Shown in pieces: positions 12,177-22,713 of a DNA stretch of 64,000 nucleotides. The notes under the pieces are model-generated. The model searched no databases and was not told the DNA's origin. It saw only the letters and a program-made list of their open reading frames with translations. The translations under genes and the position numbers were made by a program. Source of the stretch: Narthecium ossifragum (Eukaryota; Streptophyta; Magnoliopsida; Dioscoreales; Nartheciaceae); the NCBI GenBank assembly GCA_963920575.1, contig OY986972.1, forward strand, positions 18,332,502 to 18,396,501. Direction: 5' to 3'. Numbering within the stretch: the first letter of the stretch is position 1; every line of letters begins with the position of its first letter.

Positions 12177-13120
12177 TGATGAGTTACTAAATATTCATAA
12201 TTAAACCCCTTAAATTACCTTTGTTAAGCCTACAGTAGTTGTATTTAATAGTTTGTTAATTGATTTTAGGTTTAATCATGATTTGAGAAGAAATACAAGA
12301 AATTCGGATAAAAAGATGAATTTATGTGATAAAGACTGTTTCGTCGTCTGTCATGAGAATATTCTTTAGAAATTCTTTATAATTCTAAATATTATGGAAA
12401 TTTATTATATGATAGAATACGTCAAGAGCTACAACTTTCGTGTTGGACATTTTACGAGATTCCTGAAGGATTGATACAAGTTTGGAAGAAGATAAAGATA
12501 TATAGTTGCTGGAAAACTAGTCCATCGATGTTCAGAAGAATATTCTTCAAATATTTCAGATAAGTCCAAATATTATGAAATATTCAGAATATAATAGAGG
12601 ACTTCCTAATCTACAACGTTTGTGTTGGACAAGGTTTCAGACTCCGAACGGATTGGAAGCAGTTGCGCTCGGAATAAGAGTTCTAGAATTAATTCAGGAA
12701 ATCCGAATTGTAATTGAAGTTCAACTCAACTCAAACTCTAATTTCGGGAGTTCTCCTATAAATAGGGTTATTGATCCAAAAACAATGATCTTTTCCACTA
12801 TCTTTGAAGAGGGAATTAAAGAGAAGTCGGTGAGGATACGGATGGTGACAGCTTTCTATTCCAATCCGATGGCGTTCATCCAAAAGATCAGTTGCTAATT
12901 ATTGTACTTAGGATTATTCATGAAATCCAAGCGTAGTTTTCTATCTTCTTTGGTTTGACTATTATAATATTCTCAAGACATGATCTTATGGATTTGATTT
13001 TAATGTTAATAGAGTTGAGGGAACAGAATTCCTTGACGTATTTTTAGGCCTACTTGATTTCGGTGATTGATGGTAGAGATCTATAAGATAGTTTTAATGT
13101 AGTTTTTGACTACCAGATGA
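12177..13120 (+). mobile_element. Gypsy-like LTR (family with TGATAAATCAC start), 3'-truncated
   Basis: It starts TGATGAGTTACTAAATATTC, followed by ATAATTAAACCCCTTAAATT. This corresponds to the start of the LTRs at 55746 and 54550 (minus strand). It carries the motif GAGCTACAACTTTCGTGTTG at 12427 and a second, decayed version near 12605. The 3' third of the LTR is missing. No target duplication is visible because the right end is lost. It inserted into repeat R. Confidence 0.7.
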
Positions 13121-13320
13121 GATGCCTTATGCTTAAGAGGGGATAGGGTTAGAAAAAGCGGGGTTAAGGAATGGGGGTAAGAAAAAACCGAGAGGAATAA
13201 GATAAGTGGAATAATGGTAACCTCATAATCATTAGTTTGATGTTTGAATAAAAAGTGAGAATAAGGGGGATAAAGTGGGTTATCCCCCCTTATCCCTCAA
13301 TCAAACGAGGGCAGGGTGTG
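13121..13320. mobile_element. MITE-like AT/GGGGATAA-rich element
   Basis: GGGGATAGGGTTAG at the left and TTATCCCCCCTTATCCCTCA at the right are partly inverted with respect to each other, in the style of GGGATAA-rich plant MITEs. Termini and target duplication cannot be fixed. Confidence 0.35.
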
Positions 13321-14156
13321 ATGGCGATTGTGTTTGGTGATGTCCGGATCCAGCTGGGTCGGTGGGGACCTCAAGTTGTGGCCATGGAGATGTAGATTGA
13401 TGCAACACAAAGTATCACCGATCAGTGGATCCGAGCAGTATTATCAGAGCTGGAGGTGTAGATCGGCGTCGAGGCGAGCCTGGTGGTGGCTGGATTTGGT
13501 GATGTGCAGCCTTGAGCCCAGGACGACAAGCTTGTTGTCGATCTTGCGGCAACGAGAAGTCTACTAGAGCGATGTTTTTGCTCGAGCATAGCAGCGGCTC
13601 AGTCTGAGATGTCGAGGGAGGCACTCCTATGAGGAAAGAGCCGAAGTCGTTCAGGATGATCATGTTGCTGGTCGTGGTGAGATCTCACAGCGACAAGAAT
13701 TAAGCAGCAGCGGCAAGGTACAATCCTTAGCGGCAAAATGAGTATCTGTTGGTTGCAACCTGCGATGGTAGTGGCGGCGTTCAGCAACACTGGCGAGTAG
13801 GGAGCTTTGCTGCGAGAGCAGCTAAGTAGAGGTGAGTTTCGCAGCTAGATGGTGTGCGTGGAGTGTGAAGCATGGTGCCTGGCAGAGATCTTGGAAGCGA
13901 GGCTAGATTAGTAGGGATCTTGATGGTGAGATCGAACAGCAGCGAGATCAATATGTATTGCAGTGATGTTGTGGTCGAAGCAATGCCAGGAGCGCTTTGC
14001 AGCAGCACATCGAACAACAACCTAAGGAGGAGAAAGTGGAGCATCGACACTGAAGTCTTCATGTGCAGCAGCCAGATATTTATGATGGCTATCCTTGGCG
14101 AGGCAAGGAGCTTCCAAGGGTGGATGCAGCTCGTTGCCAGAGGATCGGAGGAGTGG
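13321..14156. other. Unassigned GC-rich noncoding DNA
   Basis: No conserved domain is visible in any frame. The composition (many GTGGTG, GCAGCAG and GATGATG strings) resembles the noncoding part at 15640-16390 and may be the interior of a large nonautonomous element. It is the target of the hAT element that follows. Confidence 0.3.
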
Positions 14157-14164
14157 CTTGCCAA

Positions 14165-15630
14165 TAGGGGTGAGTAGAATCGAACCAAACCCGAAGAACC
14201 GAACCGAACCGAATTAGGTTCGGTTCATTCGGTTCAGTTTTTTCGGTTCATCGGTACAGTTCGGTTTTGACATGTATGAAAATTTCGGATTTCGGTTCGG
14301 GTTCGGTTCTTTAAAAAAAATTCGGATCAGAACCGAAGAACCAAACTTTTCTATGTTTATGGTCAAACCCCCTTGCAATCTCAACCGTCCAAACCAATAC
14401 CTTCTTCTCATCGAAACCCTCTTCTCCACTCGCTCTCTCCTCCCAAGCTCTCTTCCCCGATCATCTTCTCCCCTCCTCCCGATCTTGACCCAAACCCCAA
14501 CTAGCCTCCATTGCCACCCCGCCACCGCTCCGATCACACCAGGGCCGGATGTCGCTGCCCTATCCTCGAGCCTCCGCCTCCCTATTTGCATCTCTTTTCC
14601 TCTTCTTCTTTCCTGGACCTCCTCTACACCAACGCCAAGCACCGGTCGTCTTCACCAATTGTCGCCCTTTGGTCATCCCCAGCTACCTCCTGAGCACCTC
14701 CTTCCTCGAGAACCACCCCGCTGAAACCTTCCTTTCGCCAAACCATCCAGTTGTGAGCTTCTCTGCCTCGCCCGGCCATTCGTCCTCAACGGGAGCAGCC
14801 GCTGTCCCCAGCCCCGCCAACCACGACGGTCTCCTTCCTCGAGAGCCTCTGCCACCTCCTATGCCGGCTTTGACCTCCCCGGCGTCATCCTCCATCACCA
14901 CCGCCTTGGCCGACTTCGGTACGCCCAATGCCGCCCACGCCAAGCCGCTTCGCCGAGCTCCTTCTTGTTTGCTGCTATCACTCTCATTCACGATCATCTA
15001 CTTCGTCCGGAAAGCCACCCCGCCCTCACCAAATCGTCCCTGGTTGCCTCTCCTCTTCTCTCCAAGCCGCCGCCCCTGCCAAACCCGTCGCCGACCATCA
15101 GTCCTGCGAGATCAGCGAGGGCTTTGCCGACCACGACGAGACCCCATTGACCTCTTGCACCCCGCCACGACCGTGCTCCCTCAACTCTGCCAACCAGGAA
15201 GAAATCCTCCTACCACGCTGCCCTGTTCGACCTCTGCTCGAGCACCGCTGAAGACGCTGAGCTTCCAACCCTCGTCGTCTCCAACCCGAATCATCTCCGC
15301 CGTCGCCGCCTTCCCTGCCATCCCTCGCCGGGAAGCCTCGTTGCCCGGCCCTGCTCGGATCCACCACGGCCGCCTGCCTCCGCCACGAGCCAACTGGTCT
15401 CCAAGCTCTCCAGTCGCTGGCCACGACGGAAGAACCGAAATTTCGGTTAGGTTCCATTAATATGGAACTAAAAAGTTCGGTTAGTAATTGAGTTCGGTTC
15501 GGTTCGGTTCCGAACAATTTTGGTTTGGTTCGGTCTGATTCTTATGTAAGTTCGGTTCGATTTTTTAAAAACTGGACTGAAAAAAATTCGATTCTTCGAT
15601 TCTGGACCGAGAACCGAATACTCACCCCTA
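14165..15630. mobile_element. Nonautonomous hAT-type element, 1466 bp
   Basis: A perfect 12-bp terminal inverted repeat, TAGGGGTGAGTA at the left and TACTCACCCCTA at the right, is flanked by a perfect 8-bp target duplication CTTGCCAA (14157-14164 and 15631-15638), diagnostic of hAT transposition. Subterminal zones (14190-14350 and 15430-15620) are dense in GGTTCGGTTCGGTT-type motifs on both sides. The middle (about 14370-15420) is C/T-rich, lacks transposase motifs, and holds a 303-residue proline/serine-rich open frame (14549-15460) that overlaps open frames on the other strand. It is best seen as cargo of unknown origin. Confidence 0.9.
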
Positions 15631-15638
15631 CTTGCCAA

Positions 15639-16390
15639 TACGCGCACCATGAACGAGCCTAGCTAAAGCTCCTACAGAAATATGGAGTCCAAGACATGGA
15701 CCAATGTTGAGATACATGGACCAATGTTGAGATTCCGACTGTGAGATCATCGCCCCCCTTTTTTTCAGTTTCTTTGTTTTTTCTTTCTTCTCTCCTCTTC
15801 AGATGTGTTGGGAGCTCACGCAGCGGGGAGAAGTTGATTGAGCGAGGAGACTCGCGGTTTTGTTGCCGAGGTCGTGATGAAAAAGAGATCAGCGGAGTGG
15901 GCCAGCCAGAGCAAGGTTTCCGCGGCCCAGCTTGGAGGCAAAGATAACATGGGATTAGCGACCTTGCAAGATGGAATTTGTTCGGCGTCAGAGAAATCAG
16001 AGCAGCTCCGAGGGATTGTTGCCGAGTTCATCGCCCTTTTCACCGAAGAAGGAGACGAGATCGGCTTTGGCCAGCGACTCACAGTAAGCTAATTGCTGGC
16101 AGCGCGCCGGATATGGATGGAACTTTAGGTTCCATGTTTTGTGGTACTTGCTGGAGGAGATGCGAGCAGTAGGAGTGCTAACGGTGTTTCGCTGGAGCAA
16201 AGTGGCGGTCATGGTGAGATCTCCACGGGTATGGGGTGTCGAGCAGCAGCGGCGGCGGTATGCGGTCTTTGGCGGCTCGATAGTGCGAGGTGGACCTCGA
16301 CGCTAAGTCGCTAATGATGGCAGCGTGCATCAGCAAGCAACAATTCTGGCAGCAACGGCACGGTGCTTTGACGGCAACCCATGAGAAAAG
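15639..16390 (+). other. Unassigned; possible captured exon at 15801-16082
   Basis: A pyrimidine tract ending TCTCCTCTTCAG (about 15790-15801) looks like a splice acceptor, and ACAGTAAGC near 16081-16089 looks like a donor. Between them lies an open frame (15838 to 16092) beginning MSEETRGFVAEVV. I do not recognise the protein, and no neighbour supports a gene. A 21-bp direct repeat (ACATGGACCAATGTTGAGAT) lies at 15694-15734. Confidence 0.2.
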
Positions 16391-17215
16391 TTTATCTATG
16401 TAGGCCCCCACCATTTCTTCTTGTATCGTTGTTATTGTGTTGGCATCCAATCTCTTTGGTGTTGTGCCAATCGTCCCTACGGGCTTTTATCTCGCCTTTG
16501 ACATCGAATCTCCTTTGTTGTTGGTATGTTGATCGTCAACTTCGGCTTCATCTCGCCTTCAGAATCGGACCTGTTTTGTTGTTTTGATTGTTGCTTCTGG
16601 CTTTGTCTCACCTTCGACATCAGATCTGCTTTGTTGTTGGTGTTTTGATCGTCGCTTCCGGCTTCTATTGTGCCTTGGGCATCAGATTTGCTTTGTTGTT
16701 GGTGTTTTGATCGTCACTTTCGGCTTTATCTCGACTTCAGCATAAGATCTCCTGTGTTGTTGATTTGTTGATCGTCGCTTCCGGTTTCTATCTCCGCCTC
16801 GGCATCGGATCTGCTTTGTTGTGGGTATGTTAGATCATCACCTCCGACTCTATCTCGCCTTCGGCGTCAAATCTGTCCGCCGTGGTAGTTCGCCGACGTC
16901 GTGAAAGACAGCAATAGTTTGTGCATGTGGCGGAGACGCGACGCTTGATCAACGCTTGGAGGAGTAGTATCGGTGAACAGCATGCCTGTGGCATGACGAT
17001 GAGCTCAAAGCCTAACATAGATCTTGACGAAGAGGCTGGTCGTGGCAACAACCGCAGCTCGCTAATAGAGCTTCACAGCCGATAAAGCGCCATGCCGGTG
17101 GTCAAGTTTCGTTGAGGAAGGAGCTCAAGCGGAGAGGAACTCGGTGACTGAACAATGACGGTGCATAAATGCCACCAACAAGATAATGTTCGAAGTGGTT
17201 GATGGCTGCTGAGTT
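16391..17215. repeat. Noncoding repeat R, copy 2 (uninterrupted)
   Basis: This is the same degenerate 60-65-bp minisatellite and downstream sequence as 9239-9647 plus 11931-12176, in the same orientation. This copy includes the 80-odd bases (CCGACGTCGTGAAAGACAGC onward) deleted at the insertion point of the other. It has no coding capacity that I recognise. Confidence 0.75.
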
Positions 17216-17399
17216 TGGCGACATCGCAATGGGGCGACGGTAGCAGCACAAGTCCAAGCAACCAGCAGTAGCCTTGACCGGGTTCTTGGACGACGATCTT
17301 GAGTCTCGACGATGAAGTCTTGGGCACTGGAAGAGAAGCGGCTAGCTGTGTCATGATCGAGGACATGCTCAGAGGCGAGTTTGATTGACGTTGGGACAA
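17216..17399. other. Unassigned
   Basis: GC-rich DNA with no recognisable feature. It may be interior DNA of the same nonautonomous element as repeat R. Confidence 0.25.
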
Positions 17400-17791
17400 C
17401 ATTCTCTATGATGGTGGAGATAGATAATTTTCAAGAGAAATTATCACTTCAAACACAACAATCTTTTCATTGAACTTAAATCTCAACACCATATTATTAC
17501 AAACCAACACATGTCTTTATATAGGATTACAAGTGACTCTTCGTTAGACCCTTTATGACTCAAAAACTCACACACTGACTCTTCGTTAGACCCTTTATGA
17601 CTCAAAAACTCACACACTGACTCTTTGCATACCATATGACCCATTGGAAACAACCCAACTCTAGAGTTCCTACAACACATATTAATTAACTGCAAACTCT
17701 AAATAGACAATTTCATTTTGATAACTTTAAACTGGTCAAATCGTTCAAACTTACCATGATGGTCAAGCTTACTTAATTTAATTTCAACATT
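17400..17791 (-). mobile_element. Copia-type LTR (about 390 bp), probable 3' LTR
   Basis: Read on the minus strand, a purine tract GGAGGAGGAGAA (17792-17803) is followed by TGTTGAAATTAAATTAAGT. A TATATAAA box (17517-17524) and AT-rich downstream sequence follow, as in short copia LTRs. A 48-bp direct repeat (TGACTCTTCGTTAGACCCTT) occurs twice at 17535-17630. The left end near 17400 is approximate. Confidence 0.55.
17517..17524 (-). promoter_or_regulatory. TATA box in copia-type LTR
   Basis: TATATAAA on the minus strand, about 270 bp from the LTR start. Confidence 0.45.
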
Positions 17792-17792
17792 C

Positions 17793-18050
17793 TCCTCCTC
17801 CGAGCTTGTGTTTGAAGACGCAGATCGGCGATGAGGACGGTGATAGCAGCGGCTTATTCTTGCTGGAAGAGGCACTGGCACCATTGTGATCGGATGTGAG
17901 TTTGATTGAAGTTGGGGAAGTGTTCTCCTCCTTCTCGGAGCTTGTGTTTTGGAGATGGAGATCGGCGGTGAGGACAGCGGCGACCGCGGCATATTGTTGC
18001 TGGAAGAGGCACAGGTGCGGTCGTGATCGGAGGTGAGGCGTGGATTGATG
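17793..18050. repeat. About 128-bp tandem duplication
   Basis: The stretch from CGAGCTTGTGTTTGAAGACG to TGATTGAAGTTGGGGAAGTG recurs diverged directly downstream (CGGAGCTTGTGTTTTGGAGA, GGAAGAGGCACAGGTGCGGT). It lies just internal to the putative polypurine tract. Confidence 0.6.
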
Positions 18051-18830
18051 AGAGATCACGGTTACGAGGCTCGCGAGCTTGGCATGTAAATCAGCGCAAA
18101 GCTTGATGTGGGAGCTTCTTTGTTGGAGTAGCTCACTGAAGTGTCTTAGCCGGAGCAGAGGAGAGGCGAGGAGGCTGAGCTTTTGCGGTTTCCATGGTGC
18201 TCGGGGGCAATGTGGTGGAGGGCGGTGCTAATGTGCCCCTCTCGTAGAAGATATATAAGTTGGGAAGGAGATGAGGAGAGATGGGATGAGATGGGAGTTT
18301 TGTTTGGGAGGAAAGAGACAAGAAAAGAGTGAGGAGAAAAGGAAAGAGGAGGAAGATGATGTTGCTGGCGCTCGATGGGCCTCCCACATGGTGTTTTGCT
18401 GGAGATGGGATGGGTGCAGTGAGCTTGTGGCTGTGCGCGAGGTGGCTCTTTGATTTTTGAATCAGCAGGTCATCCTTGGGTTGGACTTGAGCTCTCGATG
18501 GCATCTCTGGGATTTCAGATCTCGTCTTCGTCTGCAAGGCTTGGGATGGCGCACGGCTTCAACGGGGACTCGTCAGATATCCGAAGCGGAAGCCGCCGTC
18601 TTCGAGCATCCAACGTCTCGGCCTTCAAAATCTCCAAGAGCGTTGTCAAGCTGTGAACGTCTCCTGCAGCATGTGAGCGCGCTCCTCGACAAGATTTAGG
18701 CATGCTTCTCCACGAGCTTATCAAGGCTCCAAAAGCCCTTGGGCTCTTGCCTCTATTTACTGGCAAGGGTTGACGGGGTCTGAGGCTTGAAATTTTGTTA
18801 ACAAAATCAAATCTCGGGGTTGCAAGGGGT
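18051..18830. other. Unassigned, probably element interior
   Basis: Both strands carry open frames of 60-134 residues (for example the minus-strand frame ending near 18133, rich in Ser/Pro/Leu). None shows a known domain. By position it would be the 3' interior of the element whose LTR is at 17400-17791. Confidence 0.25.
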
Positions 18831-19025
18831 TACCCCCTTAAAACCGTACCAAACATGGTTATTAAATAATAATTACTACTTTATATTTATTCTATCTATC
18901 ATTACCATTATACTTTTTCCTATCCCCACCATCACGTAACCTCATTTTTCCTATTCCCAAAATCCTTTAACTCCCCTCAACCCCATTTTTCCTATTCCCA
19001 CACCAAATAGGTTTTAGGATTTTGG
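18831..19025. mobile_element. MITE-like CCTATTCCC-rich element
   Basis: Repeats of TTTTTCCTATTCCCA and the ends ACCAAACATGG and ACACCAAATAGG suggest a MITE in the 'ACCAAAC' class. The target duplication was not resolved. Confidence 0.35.
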
Positions 19026-19488
19026 GTGGTTGAGGATGACTATTTCCTCCATTTGACTTTAAATTTCTGTTTGTATTTTAAAAATTCAATTAAAGTTGTA
19101 ACATTCATTTGAATTTCGAGTATTTGTTCGAATTCGGGACATACATTTAAATTTTGAATATGATTTGTTTGAATTATGAATGTTTGTTTGAATTTTAAAT
19201 AAAAAATATACTCGAATTTCAAATGTTTTACACCGTTATGTGGGGAATTTACCAAAATGTCCCGGGCCAGAGTGGAGTGTAAACTATCAAATTAGTCTTC
19301 ATCGGTCATATGTATTTTGGGCTGAAATACACATGGAGAGTGGGATGGCCACATTTTGGACCGTCACCCCTCTAAATATGTGAAATGACCATGATGCCCT
19401 AGGGGGTTAAATGACAAAGGTAAAGTGAAGTACCCCTTGGGGATAAACGACCAAATTACCCTTTTGGCTTTTGTTATTCATGTCATGT

Positions 19489-19545
<57 letters not shown>

Positions 19546-19721
19546 GAAAATACCCCTAAGGTGAATGGGACCTTATAAGCAATTACCTCATGGAGGGTGA
19601 AAATGACCAAAATGCCCTTATGAGGACAAAATTAGGAAAATGCCCTTAAACTTCCTGATTTATGCAGGATACCATCAAAACTGTCTAAGAACCAATATGG
19701 GTGTTGTAGATATATCACTTC
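19026..19721. other. LTR-like noncoding DNA with AT microsatellite
   Basis: Strings such as 'GACCAAAATGCCCTTATGAG' and 'ACCAAATTACCC' resemble the 'no. of Mb' spacer-like parts of gypsy LTRs, but no termini are visible. An (AT)25 run lies at 19491-19540. Confidence 0.3.
19491..19540. repeat. (AT)25 microsatellite
   Basis: An uninterrupted run of AT dinucleotides, 50 bp long. Confidence 0.98.
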
Positions 19722-20962
19722 TGTGAGGACCTGTCCTTTTATTCCTAGGTCGACTGCCTGGGTCAGCCTCATGGCTCGTTATGGATCGCAAGGAAAATTT
19801 GGTAAATTACGTCTTGTCGGTTTGTTTCACACCCGCGTGGTGCACACACAACCCCTTTTGTTTGATTTCCATGTTTGCTAGAACCCTCGGCGGGCTTTGG
19901 ATCGAAAGATCCAAGCTCGGGTGCGTAGAAGCTTGTTTTTAGGACAGTTGACGGCCCGTGTGCGATCGGTCGCTCCTGGATAAGGGTGCAGCCGACGTCT
20001 CTGGATAAGGACGCGAACGGACTTAACCCGGCCCAGTCCGATCGATCGGACTCGAGCCTATAAGTAGCCCGAGACCTCCTCTGTTTTTCCGGTTTTTCCT
20101 TCTCTCTTCTTCCCTTCTGTTCTGCCTCCTCCGGCCATCTTTTTGAGTGCTTGAGGGCTTGCTGGATTCGTGGCAGTGTGAGGAAGATCTGTGGCTTGGT
20201 TTGAAGCCAGTTTGGTGTTCGAATAGCGGGGATTCAGCTGAGGTTTGCTTAGTTCGGTAGGTTTCTTCCTACATGAGTTTAATATGGGTTTTCTCTTAAT
20301 CTAGCCGGTGGATCTGGTTGTTCTTGGTGTTGTTTTGTGTATCTAGGTTAGCTTGTTTACTAATTTGAGTTTCATGTGATTTGATTGAGGTTTTAGTAAG
20401 ATTTTAGCATGTTTAAGCTCGGAGTTTCCGATTTTGCTGTTCTTTTTCTAGTCTGTATATGCATGATCTTGATTTATGATGAACATGAGAGTTGTAGATA
20501 TTTGGGTCTAATCTCAGGTCCAACCCGTTGCATAATTTTCTGATTTGGTTATGAATTACTATGAATTTCCTATAGATGGGCTGCGTTGCAGCAATTAGAG
20601 GTAATTAGTGAAGTTAATGGTTTCGATTAGCGTTTTCCCGGTAATCGAACCGTCGGATGTTTCCCGGTTTTGGATATGTCGATCCCAGTATGTTTTCCTG
20701 CGTTTTGGCTAAGTTGGATCTCGAATCCAACGTCGTTTGGATGTCGGATCGGCGAGGTCGCTTAGCCTCTAATTAGGGGATCTTGATGATTAAATAATAT
20801 TATATGTTCAAAACATATAATATTATATTATATGTCCATCTGTGTTTTCGGGGTTGCTTCCTGTTCAGTGGTTCGCGGTACCGTCATAATGCCGGGACCC
20901 GCTACGGATTGGATGGCAGCGATCGTTGGTATCACTGCAGCAGTCCAATTGGACCTGTTTTT
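19722..20962 (+). mobile_element. LTR, family T1, 3'-truncated
   Basis: It starts TGTGAGGACCTGTCC and follows the T1 LTR at 31572-33839 through the AACATGAGAGTTGTAGAT motif (20480-20500), the paired ATATAATATTATA tract (20790-20830) and GGGACCCGCTACGGATTGG. Homology stops at TTGGACCTGTTTTTATC. The final 900 bp or so are missing and are replaced by the 30-bp filler at 20963. A CCTATAAGTAG TATA-like element lies near 20058. Confidence 0.8.
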
Positions 20963-20992
20963 ATCTTCTCCCCTCCTCCCGATCTTGACCCA
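20963..20992. other. 30-bp filler copied from the hAT cargo
   Basis: This 30-mer (ATCTTCTCCCCTCCTCCCGA and the next 10 bases) is identical to 14463-14492 inside the hAT element. It sits exactly where the truncated T1 LTR ends and copia-like sequence begins. The LTR side has the short homology TTATCTT. Confidence 0.8.
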
Positions 20993-21262
20993 TCAAAATC
21001 AGGTTTGTCCTCTATTGGTGAGATGCTCGTTCATGGTCCGTATATAGCCTTTTACGAGATCTTGGCGATATTGGATTATCCTTTTTAACAGCAGGAGACA
21101 TAATGGAAGATGATACTTTTGGGTGTACAGGAATTTGGGTTTGCGAGTTCCATCTTGAGTTTGGGTGATCTTTTGACGAGTTGGAAGGGGAGCAGTAGGA
21201 GAGGCAGGGACGTGGGTGTTTGGAGAAGCATGGGGAGGTGAGGTGGTGGCAGAGGTAGCAGA
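20993..21262 (-). pseudogene. Possible copia pol fragment between integrase and RT
   Basis: The minus strand reads SPNTHVPASPTAPLPTRQK and, downstream, TRKPKFLYTQ. This resembles the low-complexity 'Pro/Ser-rich, H-M-TR-G-KPK' hinge that precedes RT in copia polyproteins. It is followed by frame breaks. Its position next to the integrase fragment at 23586-24536 suggests that both were one element, split by the Tat-like LTR. Confidence 0.4.
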
Positions 21263-21995
21263 TGATGAATAAATTTTATATCTCGCAAGTATACAAATCG
21301 GTGAAATCAATATAGCAGCAAGACGAATATCGTATCCACAGATATTTGTAGCTATTATTAGGGTAAAACACTAAAGAAGAACAGAAAGTGAAGTAAGAAA
21401 GTGATAGAAATCTGATAGATGAAGAGTAAGGTTTTGATTTCACCATAACATCCTTATTCTATGTATTGAATCAGCAAAATCTCAATTTAATTCTAAGGGT
21501 TCGTTCTTCCAGTATGATGTTTCGTTCGGCCGCGGTGTCATCAAGTACCCTTAACTAACCCAAGCTAATGAACCCATAACTAAGTGTCAATCAAGAATTC
21601 ATTAAATTCTTAAGAACAATCATGAACCAAGAATTCTCTAAGCTTGAACCCGGCTTTGACATAAACTCATGTATTCATAGATCGTGCAAGATTAAGGAAG
21701 AACCTTCGCCAAATCTCACATAAAACAATCCACACTACTTCTATTAGCCAGATAAAAGTATCAAGATCTCAATTATAATAATGAATAAAACAAGGAATAT
21801 AAATTGATTAAGAAATAACTTGATTCAATGATATATAATGATTCAGTTAGGCTACATCAGTTCTTTAGTAAGGAAACTAGCCACTCATGTTCATCATGAA
21901 TACAACAAAAGTGCTCAAAATAAATAAATAAAGAAGAAGAAGAAAAACCAAAACCAAACTAGCTGCTTTCTCCTCTTTGATAACCCTAAGTCCCC

Positions 21996-22003
21996 TATTT
22001 ATA
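21996..22003 (-). promoter_or_regulatory. TATA box in Tat-like LTR
   Basis: TATAAATA on the minus strand, preceded by an AGGGCTATAAATAGG-type context that is shared with the partner LTR at 27508. Confidence 0.5.
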
Positions 22004-22059
22004 GCCTCCAAAACTTCTCAAACTCGGATTAAATCTGGACCCTTTATTTTTCTCTTCCG

Positions 22060-22340
22060 TTAAACAAAAGATCGATCTTTTAGGGATGAAGATCGATCTT
22101 TTCATCCCAATAGTTGGCTGCGCCCGAGGAAGATCAATCTTTTGAAAATGTACTCTCTTTCTGCTTCAGCTTCATAAGAGATTGATCTTCTATATGGAGA
22201 AGATCGATCTTCCTGTCTCAAATATCACTTCAGTTTCAGAAGAGATCGATCTTATATAGGGAGAAGATCGATCCTTTGAAATCATGCTCTCTGTCAACAT
22301 AAAGATCGATCTTCTTATGCTGTGAAGATTGATCTTTTAA
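22060..22340. repeat. Array of GATCGATC palindromes in LTR
   Basis: About ten copies of AGATCGATCTT or one-base variants are spaced 15-40 bp apart, many followed by TT and separated by diverged sequence. Confidence 0.85.
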
Positions 22341-22713
22341 TTCTTACATTTCAACTTCCTTTTCAACACTGTGCTATTACTAGTAAACATGCTGTAATTT
22401 CCTCTAGGAAACTTGGAATCACAAACAGTAAAATTTTCTAGAAACTAAAACTTCAAGAGCTTTTCATTTCAATGATATATGGTACATCATCTGGTTCTTC
22501 CTGAGAATGTACATGTTAATCTTTGAACTTGACCCATGTGATCTTTTCATCTTCTATGCTCCTTTTGACTCTTATTTCCTACAAATTTTCAACAAGCTTT
22601 GTTAAGCATCATATAAGTGTAAAAACAATACTAAATAGGCTAATTAAGGATGAAGAATCCAGCAATTGGACCGGTGAAAGGGCTGCTCAGAGTATATTTT
22701 CATGCACTCGTCA

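Larger units (their letters stand above)
21263..22713 (-). mobile_element. Tat/Ogre-like gypsy LTR (1451 bp), 3' LTR
   Basis: Read on the minus strand it starts TGACGAGTGCATGAAAATAT and ends with the reverse complement of TGATGAATAAATTTTATATC. The terminal part, with AAGTATAC and ATCGTATCCACAG, is the conserved end of this class of plant LTRs. A purine tract adjoins the start at 22714-22727, so this is the 3' LTR of a minus-strand element whose 3' interior follows to the right. A TATAAATA box is at 21996-22003 and an array of GATCGATCTT motifs at 22060-22340. A partner LTR in inverted orientation is at 27200-28331. Confidence 0.78.

Noticed and set aside
13319..14188. A host gene in the GC-rich stretch
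   Set aside because: Short open frames on both strands have no domain, and no splice-consistent model could be built by eye.
14549..15460. 303-codon plus-strand frame inside the hAT element as a gene
   Set aside because: Low-complexity Pro/Ser/Arg composition, overlapping open frames on the opposite strand, and termination in the element's subterminal GGTTCGG region argue against a real protein.
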